Assembly: GCA_016169945.1 (NCBI GenBank)
Contig: JADLSH010000331.1
Coordinates: 372,001-436,000 of the forward strand
Reading direction: 5' to 3'
From: Trachythela sp. YZ-2020
Taxonomy: Eukaryota; Cnidaria; Anthozoa; Malacalcyonacea; Clavulariidae
Length of the DNA: 64,000 bases
Shown here: positions 1-11,403 of the stretch, one piece after another
Layout: each line of letters starts with the position of its first letter
Position numbering within the stretch: the stretch's first letter is position 1
Notes under the pieces: generated by a model
What the model was told of the DNA's origin: nothing
Seen by the model: the letters and a program-made list of their open reading frames with translations, nothing else
The model's database searches: none
Made by a program: the position numbers and the translations under genes

Positions 1-400
1 TTTAAATTCGCTTATTGTTAGTATATTTTGTAGGTTAAATAATGCACGAAAAATATTTGGCGGTCACCATGCTTCTTTTCCAACTAGACGGAAGCTATTA
101 TCTATTTCAGAGTGAATTTCGGACGGTTGAGTTCCCATGGAAACGAACTGTGTGTTACTAAAACTGTCAAATTTGAAAGAAGAAACATCGAGATATATGA
201 ACATCCATTATCTGTTACAATTTTCTTAGGAATCCTCATATCTATATCAAAACTAATCAATTTATTGTCGGTGAATATCATATCTTCATAACCATGATGC
301 ATGACATTTTATATATTTTTTGGAATATTCATAAGTATATAAGGTCCAGAATATTGTCCTTCCTAGTAAAGAAGCCGACCATTTGCCTCAAAAAATTATC
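1..400. other. no recognisable gene
   Basis: I see no recognisable coding or structural signal here. Short open frames exist on the minus strand, but they lack splice sites or motifs I can support. The stretch lies just downstream (on the minus strand) of the LINE endonuclease remnant and could be decayed element sequence. Confidence 0.3.
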
Positions 401-409
401 TTAAGTAAC

Positions 410-672
410 AGGTCAAAGACCACACAATAGTACTTCAGCATTAAACTCGAGGCCGGGCAGACGAAAGCATTCTATTTTGTTATTAACAGCAAGCATAACA
501 CCTTCGCCAGCTCTTCTGTCTCGATCTAGTCGGTGGATGATAAAATCTAAATCCAGAAGTCACAATCAAGTATATGCGGTTTCAGCCATGTTTCAGTAAC
601 GAATAGATAATCAAAATCAGTGGCTGTAGCTTGGAACTCATTGGTCTTGTTGACTATACTTCTGGCATTCAT
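410..672 (-). pseudogene. LINE (non-LTR retrotransposon) endonuclease remnant
   Basis: Read on the minus strand, the sequence opens with a Met-Asn-Ala-Arg-Ser segment followed by Val-Thr-Glu-Thr-Trp-Leu. After a frame change it gives Arg-Asp-Arg-Arg-Ala-Gly-Glu-Gly-Val. This is the usual order in the APE-type endonuclease of CR1/L2/jockey-like LINEs: NARS, then TETW holding the catalytic Glu, then the RDR..GGGV loop. A TAG stop and at least one frameshift lie between the two parts, and a TGA closes the second, so the copy is dead. The reverse transcriptase is not seen. The family is clear from motif order; the exact clade is not determined. Confidence 0.6.
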
Positions 673-1024
673 GTAAAGGCATTGTATTGTTAGATAATAA
701 GTTGTAGTTTTTTAAAGGATGAACATCGCCGCTTAAAGTTATAAGTACCAGAGAAGGGTTAAATGAAGCTGTACAGTTCGCATACTTATTTACTCGGTAT
801 TGAAAATATTTCCTTCGATGAACAGCATATGTCCTGACATACATTAGCTCCATGTTGCTCCAGGAACCCACCTTTCCTTTGATATTCGTCGGAGATTTGA
901 AATAGATTTTCAACCCGGTAATAGTAGAATTACAATCATATTCAGTCATATAGAAGGGCAATGCAAACACAAATACGACAGCATGTGGTGAAGTTGAAGT
1001 TGATGTATCGGAAGTGCGTTAAGT

Positions 1025-3400
1025 AGCAGTGAAAACTGAAGTCAAAATGTTATATCCGGTGGAACAGTGTGTACATTTGAAGACAAAAGCTTCGGGACAC
1101 TACAAAATTATGCAGATCAACGTAACGAAACAATGTATTGCATAAAATTTTGTTTATTGTACTGCTTTTTGTATCCCTCTGTGTGGTGGAGTAGCTTATT
1201 TTATATGGCCACAGGTGGAAAAGTTTAAAGTGGCTGTCAAGTCCGTTCTGCTCACGCGCGTGTTTTCTCTACATATTTTGTTTTAAAGTATATAATTAAA
1301 TTTAAATTCCGCTCTGTGGGCACACACATTAGCTCATTACGTATTCAGGATACATCACGAAAGGTAAATTTGAACTGCTAAAGAGGAAATTTATCCCCAA
1401 AGCAACAAATTTCAAATGGAAGAATTTAACCTCTTACAAGGGAATGGACAAAATTTGTGCCAGGAATGGACAAAATTTGTTCTAGATTTTGAGCAATTTC
1501 GGGGATTGAGCGAAGTAAATTACAATAGGCTTTAAGAACAAACAGCAAATTCCATGATTTACTTTAGACTGCTATTTCAATACGTCATCGTGCTTATAAG
1601 ATCAAACACATAAAGTGTGTCATGTACTTGTCTAAAATACACTTAATTTATTTTTAGTAAAGATATGACTAATTGTTAAAATAGTAATAAAATAGGTGTT
1701 TCAGTAAAATGTTAGAATATTTCAGTATTTTTTAAACAAAATATGTAAACAAAACCACGTCTATGTCTGTGACACGAGCAGAACAGGCTTTACAGTCACT
1801 TTAAAGTAAGTTTCATTCTAATTCTACGATTATTCATTTGTTTTCATAAAATAGAATTGTCTGAGTGTCTGTCACTGGGTCCAAATCTCAGTATTTTAAT
1901 TTCAGATTGATGTTTTAGAATATTAAAGGTTCAATTATATTCCTTGACCTCCTTTCGATTGAAGTTAATGTAAAAGGTGTTTTCCTTTATAGTTCTGGAG
2001 TTAGGTGTGTTCCACAATTTAATAAAGGAATCGAGATTTCATACCATGGGCCCTTAAACCTTTCATTCAAACAAAGTGTCATATTTTTGTGGCAGGTATT
2101 ATTTTCAGGTTTTTTAAACTATATTAGCTCCCAAAAAATGCGGGCAATGGGTTGTGTAAAGAAGGATTAGTACAATTTTCCAGGATATGTGGGTACCAGG
2201 GGCCACTCTATCGAGGCTACTTCCAGTATCAAAGTTTTTTTGATCAAATTATCCTTTAATTAATATCATCTTTCCCCAACACATCTTGAATTGAAAAGGG
2301 TTGTATTAGAGCTTGCCGTTGCTATAATTTTCACAGAAACTATTGTAATGCAAGCCGTGCAGTCTTAAGAATAGACAGTAAAGTATCCCTCATTTCTTAA
2401 TAAATTACCGGAATTATTCTGGAGAGTATCCCGGTGGCTCCATATGTATACAGTGGAGATAAAAATTCGAAATCCCTTCTGTAATATAGCATGTATTAAC
2501 AAACACCATAATATGTTATATTAACACAACTGTTTGATGAGGGAAGTTTCCAGTGAAACATAATAAATAATAGACTTGACCTGACCTCCCCCTCCGCAGC
2601 TATTCTCTCTATTTATCATCTCTGCAAAATTAACCTGGCTTTGATGTCGAACGTTGGCTGAAGTTAATTATTGTCTTTTCTCAAATCGTAGATCCTGAGC
2701 GAAAGCGGCGGAAACTCACTTTCCTTTGTCAGTAACAAACCCCCTGAAATTTAGACAAAAACCTGTAAATTTTTCAAAACCCCATCTGCATTCACAATCG
2801 GTTGTTTTTTGCCTCTTGTCTCAAATTTGCAACACATTGACTGTTTAATGAAAGGCAGCTGGGGGCAGCAATTGTTCACCTTACCACAATGTATTGAATA
2901 ATAGGTAATAGAGGCCCCAGGCCCCATGGCCATCGTATGAAATCTCCATTCCTCTATTTCAGGACTATAAATAAGAACTCCTTTTACATTAAAATAAATC
3001 GAAAGGAGGTCAATGAATATTATTGTCATTTAATACTCTAAAATGTCAATCTGAAATTAAAATACTTATAGGTACTTTGGACAAAGTGACAGACACTCAG
3101 GCAGTTCTATTTTATGAAAACAAATGAATATTCGTAGAATTAGAATGAAACTTACCTTAAACTTTTCCACCCACATAAAATAAGCTATCTCTACACTTTG
3201 GTAGGTATACAAAAGTTGTACAATAAACAAAATATTACACAATACATTGTTTCCTTACGTTGATCTACATAATTCTGTAGTGTTTCGAAGCTTTTTATAT
3301 TGAAATGTACACATTGTTCTCGGACACCGGATATAACATTTTGACTTCCGTTTCCACTACTTTGAAGTACTTCCCACATGCATTTCATCATGATGTTACA
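1025..3400. repeat. long imperfect inverted duplication
   Basis: The block from about 1,025 to 2,050 reappears in reverse complement at about 3,400 to 2,890, with many substitutions but clear collinearity. Matching blocks are 1,030-1,205 with 3,390-3,170, and 1,806-2,010 with 3,150-2,960. The left arm is longer by about 575 bp because it holds a MITE at 1,229-1,800. Both arms share an open stretch with several Cys codons (for example 3,191-3,391, minus), possibly an old exon copied twice. The spacer from 2,050 to 2,890 shows nothing recognisable. Confidence 0.6.
1229..1800. mobile_element. TTAA-target MITE (piggyBac-like)
   Basis: The insert is 572 bp. Its ends are inverted repeats starting AGTGGCTGTCAAG on the left and AGTGACTGTAAAG on the right (reverse complement), continuing for about 28 bp with few mismatches. 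It is flanked by TTAA at 1,225-1,228 and 1,801-1,804. The opposite arm of the surrounding inverted duplication keeps the empty site with a single TTAA at 3,157-3,160, so insertion and target duplication are shown directly. TTAA targets are typical of piggyBac elements. No transposase is inside. Confidence 0.75.
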
Positions 3401-4000
3401 GTAAATAATATATTTGTTGTATTATTGCATGTTATACTATAAAATGAGGTAAAACTCCACAAAACAACCTAACGATACATATGCAATTTTTCATATAAGC
3501 GATCAATGACGGCAATAAATATCACAATATTACGCGTTCCGCAACTCGGTTATTCAAACATAAATATCTCGCGTTCTAAGTCGAAATTAAAAAATGCCCG
3601 TTTTATTATAATTTGTTTTTTTTGACCAAAAAAGTAAAAATTCAGCAGCACGGAAGGCTTAGAACACAGTATTATTTTCAATCTCCTTTTGTTGATGTTT
3701 TTAAATTTCAAGCATTCTGATTGGTCGAGAGCAAAAATGTAAACAAATGCGCTTACTGGTCCAGACCGAAATGCCCCCTTGTTGTATTTGCATTCAATTA
3801 CCAGCCTCTTTCATCGCAAGTCATGCAAAGAGATAATTTCTATAAGTGTGTTCAAAACTCAATATTAACAGAGATCTTTCCCCAAAATATTGATTGTGTA
3901 AAGATGTTTCACCTAATCGAAAGAAATAACACTCGTGTTTAAGCGTCTTTTGGTGAGCCATTTCTGCTCTCAGATAAAAAGATTAAGTTTATATCATATA
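3400..4000. other. intron-like stretch, no gene seen
   Basis: This AT-rich sequence lies just 3' (minus strand) of the EGF exon donor. No exon with good splice sites and no repeat was recognised. The next exon of the EGF/YWTD gene could be in this stretch or further left, but I cannot support one. Confidence 0.3.
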
Positions 4001-4003
4001 TAC

Positions 4004-4120
4004 CTGTACACGACCGTCCACCATCCAGTGATGTGAAACCCAGTTCACACTGACATGAGTAGGAACCGTTGATGTTTGTACAGTAACCATAAGGACCGCA
4101 TGGCACGTTCGGGCATCCTC
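4004..4120 (-). CDS. EGF-domain exon
   Basis: This 117-nt exon is phase 1 at both ends, the usual form for shuffled extracellular modules. The acceptor is TTTGCAG and the donor is GTATAT. The translation has six Cys in EGF order (C-x4-C-x5-C-x7-C-x-C-x11-C), with the CQCELGF segment typical of LRP EGF repeats. It joins in frame to the YWTD exon at 5,871. Confidence 0.8.
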
Positions 4121-7100
4121 CTGCAAATAGATTCGAAGATTTTGTGTTAATTCAGACAAATTGCCTTCCAGTAAACCTGTTACAGACGAAACAGCCTGTT
4201 GCAGACCAGTTTTGAGGTAAGCGAAAATCTAAAGATATGCTCGAGGTATTTACTCCGAATGTGCAAATTTCTTGATGTCAACTATTAAGATCTCTATGTT
4301 GAATTTTACACCAAAACAAAGTTAAAAGAGTAGGTAACAACACATCTACTTTATATAGTGGGGCGATTCAAAATTTTATAGTTAAAAGTACAAATATTTA
4401 TATCACTACTTATCATTTTGTACAAAAAGTAAAAAGTTTGGTGTTGCCATGATTGCAGTGATTGACTAAATAATTCATGTTACAATAAATTTTGGGAACT
4501 ATAAATCCTGAGTTCGAATATGCGAGGGGATTCTGCCTGAATGTATTTCTAGTTACGTACAAGTTATACTAATGATATAAAAGGTTATACTGGTTCTACG
4601 AAATATACAGGCACTACAATAGGCATTACAATAGCTGAAACCTGTTGAATTTATCTTTGTTTTATCAACTTGAATAAAATTTACATTGTTTTGAAATTCT
4701 ATTTCGATTCCGATATACTGGAAAGCGCTCAAAGCAAACAACTTGGACATGAAGATGCTAAGACCCGCAATACACGCAGATTTTCACAAATTTTCGACAA
4801 GTCGGTCAGAATTTATATTATTAAATATCTATTAATTTTTCATGTCACCACTGGGTCACATTGTATGCGCCTTTGCAGCGACCGCGGAGCCGGAGTGGGG
4901 CATGTTGGCCATATGTTGGCCTACTTGTCGCTGCATAAAGATAAAATCACTTCAATGTTTGACGAAGGGCTTGCTTAGGTAATCTTGAACTTTATATTCC
5001 CCGAGCGGGCGCGAAGCGCCGTGCGAGGGTACTAATTCCGCTCGGATATTTACACCCGGGTTTGTGAAAACATTGTGGAATGCAAAGTTGTCCGCCATTT
5101 TTTGTCATGTACTGGACGGTTTTGTAAGTTATGCGCATGCGCGAGTTCAAGACGAGAGAAGATTTCCTTTTTGCAAACTTTTTGCAAAAATAGTTTGGCA
5201 CTATAAGCAAGTCTCTATGTAAGTAAGTTTATATGTTAAGTCTTCAAAACAAGATAAATGAAAATTATTTAGAGGACAAATTAACAAGAGGAAAAACAGT
5301 CGAAAGACCGAAAAAGTAGCGTTTTAAACGGCCAAGTGTCTATTTGACTATTCTGCATGCTTGCTTTGCCGATTTATAGCATGCAGTATAGTTTGTGAAT
5401 TTGAAAATGTGTAGAGCATTCTATGTGGTCAATGCAACATTGATTGATCTTAAGAGTATTTTAGTATTGATTCAAATACGTCATAGAAAAATAAAAAACA
5501 TATTAAATCTCAAAAACTTCATTTCAAAAGCAAGTGCAAAGTATAAAAATACTGCTCGAAAAGCAGTTGAAGTTTTATGAAAATTTCGAAACGTTTTGTG
5601 AAGGTCTAAGGTTGAATGTTACAGTAAATCAAAGCTAAAAGAGTACATAATAGGATACCAACTTTATATAGTTGTGCTTTTAGTTGGGCAATTGATAATT
5701 TTATAGTTAAAAACAAAATAACAATATTTTGTATATTATAAAAAAATATACAGTGTTGCGTGTTACCATGGTTACATGGTTACAATAACTTTTTGGGGAG
5801 TAAATTGTTTGGTTAAAATGGGCGAGGGGATTCTGCATGCATGTATTTCTAGTACTAAAATAGAACTTACCTTCAGATTGCCGAGATCTGTCCACGACGA
5901 TAAGGCGCATACGTAAGGAGGCCTTAGGTAACGGAATATAACGCGATATATTTCTGCTGAATACATCCATTTCAACAATGTCAGATGACCCTCGCTTCTG
6001 GAAGTAGAGCGAGTTCCCAAATATATCCAATGGAAAAACATTAACTGAACCATAACCAAATATCATATTCATGTAACCACCATCATAATCCATTGAGAAC
6101 ATGGTACCATCGACACAGATCAAGTACACTCGCTTGTGGAAGTAATCTAGAGTTATAGTGGTATACCATGAAGTGAAGCTCCTGCTTAATGTTTTTGTGT
6201 CCTTGCTAGCCAAATTTTTACGCTGCACGCTATTATCGTCATGAGTCCAAAAGATGTATCTATATTGCAATAAAGAAGAAAGATTTGAAACTACTCACGT
6301 TCATTAACGACGTTTTAAAGAGTGTATAATGTCATACCGTAGAATGTCGTATTTGTGTAGGTTTTTGGTGTTGCATCTACACAGCTTAAAAACTGTAGTG
6401 TTAACAAAATCAATGCTAAACTGGCAGATTTTTGTCTTTTTACATAGAACTGTGGATAAATTTGGTTTGTTCTGAGTTTAAAGAGGGATTACAGTACGTT
6501 CTGCGTGTGTGTGAGCGGTTTGTTATGAAAATGCAATGAGTAGGCAACTCATATTTCTCGCCCCAGGCTTAATGCACTTCTTCACGCGCGACCGCGCTGT
6601 TTATATTCGCAGTCGAACAAGAAGGAGCGATGGCTGAATCAAGCGCATCAAGTTCGAATGTAAATCCGTCGAATACAAGAAGTCGCACCAGGTCTGCGGC
6701 TGGAAAAGACTACGACAAAAAAAGAGATAGCTCTAAATTGTCCTTATTTGATGCTTTCGAGAGGTGGAGTTTGACAGTACGCCTCAAAGGTTGTGCAACT
6801 GGTTTTATGTTTGGATCGAAATGTAAAGTTACTTGTTTAGTGTTCAGCTTCCCGATTCCGTTGAAAACTCCAGTGTATTGTCGTGGAAGGTTGTCTTCTA
6901 CGCTGGATATAGCTGAAATGGTGGGACCAATTCTAAGAACGTCCAAGAGGGCGGCTGTTGCGTGTCCGAGAAGAGGTGTTCCCTTGCCTTTTATCACCAA
7001 TAATTCAGCAGTGGTTTCTTTTACCCCTATCTTCATAGTGGTGGAGAAGCTTCCTTTGACTTCTAAAGGTGTAGTAGATGCGTAGGGAAATTTTCTTATG

Positions 7101-10100
7101 TCCGTGTTCGACTTTGGATTCACAACGTACGCGATAATTTTTGAGCCATTCCCATGTAGTTTCGTCGACAATGTTCTTTGTTGCAGCAGAATCAATTAGG
7201 ATTTGCATGTGAACTCCACCAACATTAGCTTCGACGTTGGGTCCTCGGTTGTTGTTGTCAGGTAAATGGAAGGCATAGGCAGGTTCTTCATTAGATTCAT
7301 CACCTGACAGCTGTTCAACAAGGCGTACTCTGTTGTTAACATTCCTCTTTGACTTGCATACAACAGCAAAATGATTTCCTCCACCACAGTTACCGCAGGT
7401 CTTACCTCTAGCTGGGCAGGTTGGATCACGGCCATAGTGTCCCGTATTGCCACATCGTTAGCATGTGCCATCATTCTGCTGTGTCACGCGGGGACCACGC
7501 AGGTTTCTTGCGCGGTGATCTCGATTATTATCATTCGATGTAATTCTGTTTACATTGTTATCTTTGGTGTTAGTTTGTTCCCATGATGGAATCGACAATG
7601 ATGCCATTTGGGCTTCCACTCTTTTACGTTGCTGGGCCAACTCAAGTGTTCATGTAAGAGTTAGACTTGGGCCTTCTTCCAATAATTTCCGGGGTAAATA
7701 ATCTGATTTTCATTTCTGAAGAACTTCGTCTCGAACGTGATTATCGGTGTCTGTGCCATAATCATATATCTTTTTAACCGCGAAGCAAATTGTAAAACGG
7801 TCTCACCTGCGTTCTGTTGAAGTTGTCGAAATGCATGTGTGTCGAGCAAAGGCAGAGTTTACTTTCGGGGCAAAGTATGCATTAAGTGGCTTGACAGCAG
7901 CTGCATAGTCGCTAGCTTCGCCAGTGTTTTGGAGGGTGTAAAAGATGTCCACGGTGGGCATAAATGATGTCGAAAACGCTCACATTAAACGTGCCTTGAT
8001 TCAACTTCTTGTGTTTTAATTCAGTCAGTCTGAACTTTTGCACCATAACAGACATCCGTATTCTTACAAATCCTATATTTTTTCTTTTTCGATTTTTTTC
8101 GTTTTTCGCGGGGACATGACGTCACATATTTGGCGCGAAAATTTTATTTTAAAATTTTGGCATATCTAATGACTGTATCAAAAGGGGCATTGTTTGTTAA
8201 CTCTAAAATCGAAAAGAGATTTTAATTTTCAGTGACTGCCTGATGACTCTTTTACAGGTGAAACAGCCTGTTGATTTTTTTACAGATGAAACATCCTGTT
8301 GTCACTGCCTAATGATTCTTTTACAGAAGAAACAGCCAGTTTTTAGGTAAGCGAAAATATATATATATATATATATAGATTTTCGCTTACCTCAAAACTT
8401 GTCTGCAACAAGCTGTTTCATCTGTAAAAGAATCATCAGGCAGTTTACAAGTATCGAAAGAAATGACCGCTTATATGCTTCCTGCCGGAGCGTGGGAATG
8501 TGTGTGGGAGACAATGTGTGCATGCATGGCTTTGTTTGCGTTGTTTACGCGAAATTTGTTACGATGGCGACACGGTGAAATTATTTCAGCTCTTTTGTTG
8601 AGTAAACAATCCTTGTTTTTTTCTTTCAAAATACAAATTTTTTCTTCTAAACATAAATTGCATCGTTTTGATCCTCCCATGTACGAAATAGAATGTTTTA
8701 AAATTTGCCAATTAATACTGAAATCCTTATTGCTTTCTTTCAATGTCCAAATATATTTCGAAAGTTCCGTGTCATTTGCATGCTTTTTATGCTGAAAAGA
8801 TTTAGTGTGGTTGGCCAATCGCTCTTTGAATGTGGTTGCAGTCATGCCAATGTAATTTTTGATCGTGTTTGTATTGCTTACCGTGACTCTTGCTTTGTAT
8901 ACTATGTCCCTAGTCATGCACTGTTTTTTAAGCGGGCAAATGGTGTTTTCTCTACAACTGCAGTTGGTAGTGTCCCTATCCTGTGGCTTATTATTCCTAG
9001 ATATGCGTACATTGTGTTTAGTGATTACTGACTTGACATTGTTCATGCAGCTGTAACTTACTTTAACTGTATTTCTGTTAAAAATTTTATGGAGCTTCTG
9101 GTGCGGTTGAAAATGTTTGTCAATTAGACTAAGGAAATTACGTCCTATGTTTGTGCTAACACTCTTGCTAAATGGTGGGTTGAACCAAATGATGTTGCGT
9201 TGCCTATTCCTGCGTTGTTGTTGCGGTGTGTGCTGAGTGTAGCTAAGTTCATGATTAAAGTTGCTATGCCTAAGTGCGTTCTGATATAGGGGTGCAGATT
9301 CCTGAAGAGTTTGCTCATCTGATGAAAGAAGTGCGATGCGCTTGTTAATTTACAATTTACAATCTAAAATTTACAATTTCGGCCAAATAGGAACCAATTT
9401 CAGAAATCTTTGACTAACGATCTAAAGAAAATCAATTCGTCTCCCAACATTTTCATCTTTGCAGACAAAACTAGGAATATTTATGAAACCTCGCTCGACA
9501 CATACAGCAAGCTCTTACATGACAACATCACAAAAGGATATAAGCATGGATCCGAGGACACTATAGATGAAATTGATTCAGAACTAAAAAAAAATTCCAA
9601 CAATTTAGGAATCGGCGACAGAAGTGAAAAAATGAATTTTATATCTTTAAAAGATCGCAAAGAAAATTTCGAACACAATCCAAAATGCCGATTAATTAAT
9701 CCCGCTAAAAGCGAATCCGGAAAAATAAGCAAAGTTATTTTGGACAAAATTAATTCTAATTTAAATCAATGGAGGAATACAAAACAAGTTATTCAGTGGT
9801 TTGGCAATATAAAAGATAAGTACAGACACAGTTTTGTTTCGTTTGACATTGTCGATTTCTACCCATCTATTTCTGAAAAACTATTGGACCAAGCTTTATC
9901 TTGGGCTTCAAATTTGGCTACTATACCTGAAATAATAAAACATGCTAGAAAATCTCTCCTTTTCAATACCGGAATTTCATGGATAAAAAAAGATAGCAAG
10001 AGTTTGTTTGATGTTACCTTGGGCAGTTTCGACGGCGCGGAAATTTGTAAGTTAGTAGGCCTTTTCATCCATGACGGTTTGGCTATTATAAAGGTAAATC

Positions 10101-11360
10101 AGCACGCTTAACAGACAAAACAAGAAAAGATATCCACAAAATTTTCGAGCAGTTTGACCTAAAAAGTACCGCCGAATCAAATTTACGCATAGTAAACTTT
10201 TTAGATGTAACTTTCGACCTTAACAATGGAAAACATAGGCCCTATAGGAAGCCCAATGACGATCCACTATTCATAAATATGCACTCTAATCACCCACCGA
10301 GCATCACAAGGCAACTACCTGCATCAATTAACAAGCGCAAATCAGTTCTTTCACCAGATGAGCAAATTTTCAGGAATCTGCACCCATATATCAGAACGCA
10401 CTTAGGCATAGCAGCTTTAATCATGAACTTAGCTACACTCAGCACACACCGCAACAACAACGCAGGAATAGGCAACGCAACATCATTTGGTTCAACCCAC
10501 CATTTAGCAAGAGTGCTAGCACAAACATAGGACGTAATTTCCTTAGTCTAATTGACAAACATTTTCCACCGCACCACAAGCTCCATAAAATTTTTAACAG
10601 AAATACAGTTAAAGTAAGTTACAGCTGCATGAACATTGTCAAGTTAGTAATCACTAAACACAATGCACGCATATCTAGGAATAACAAGCCACAGGATAGG
10701 GATACTACCAATTGCAATTGTAGAGAAAACACCATTTGCCCGCTTCAAAAACAATGCATGACTAGGGACATAGTATACAAAGCAACAGTCACAGTAAGCA
10801 ACACAAACACGATCAAAAATTACATTGGCATGACTGCAACCACATTCAAAGAGCGATTGGCCAACCACACTAAATCTTTTCAGCATAAAAAGCATGCAAA
10901 TGACACGGAACTTTCGAAATATATTTGGACATTGAAAGAAAGCAATAAGGATTTCAGTATTAATTGGCAAATTTTAAAACAGTCTCTTTCGTACACGGGA
11001 GGATCAAAACGATGCAATTTATGTTTAGCAGAAAAATTTTGTATTTTGAAAGAAAAAAACAAGAATTGTTTACTCAACAAAAGAGCTGAAATAATTTCAC
11101 GGTGTCGTCATCGAAATAAATTTCGCGTAAACAACGCAAACAAAGCCATGCATGCACACATTGTCTCCCACATACATCCCCACGCTCCGGCGGGAAGTAT
11201 ATAAGCGGTCATTTCTTTCGATACTTGTAAACTGCCTGATGATTCTTTTACAGATGAAACAGCCTGTTGCAGACAAGTTTTGAGGTAAGCGAAAATCTAT
11301 AATTTGCTCTACCTATATGTTGTCGAGCACTCTTTGCGTTTCGTAGACCTAAACCTACAC

Positions 11361-11403
<43 letters not shown>

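Noticed and set aside
6630..7085. 151-codon plus-strand ORF
   Set aside because: From about 6,735 on it is the reverse shadow of the gypsy protease/RT fragment. Only the first 35 codons could be real.
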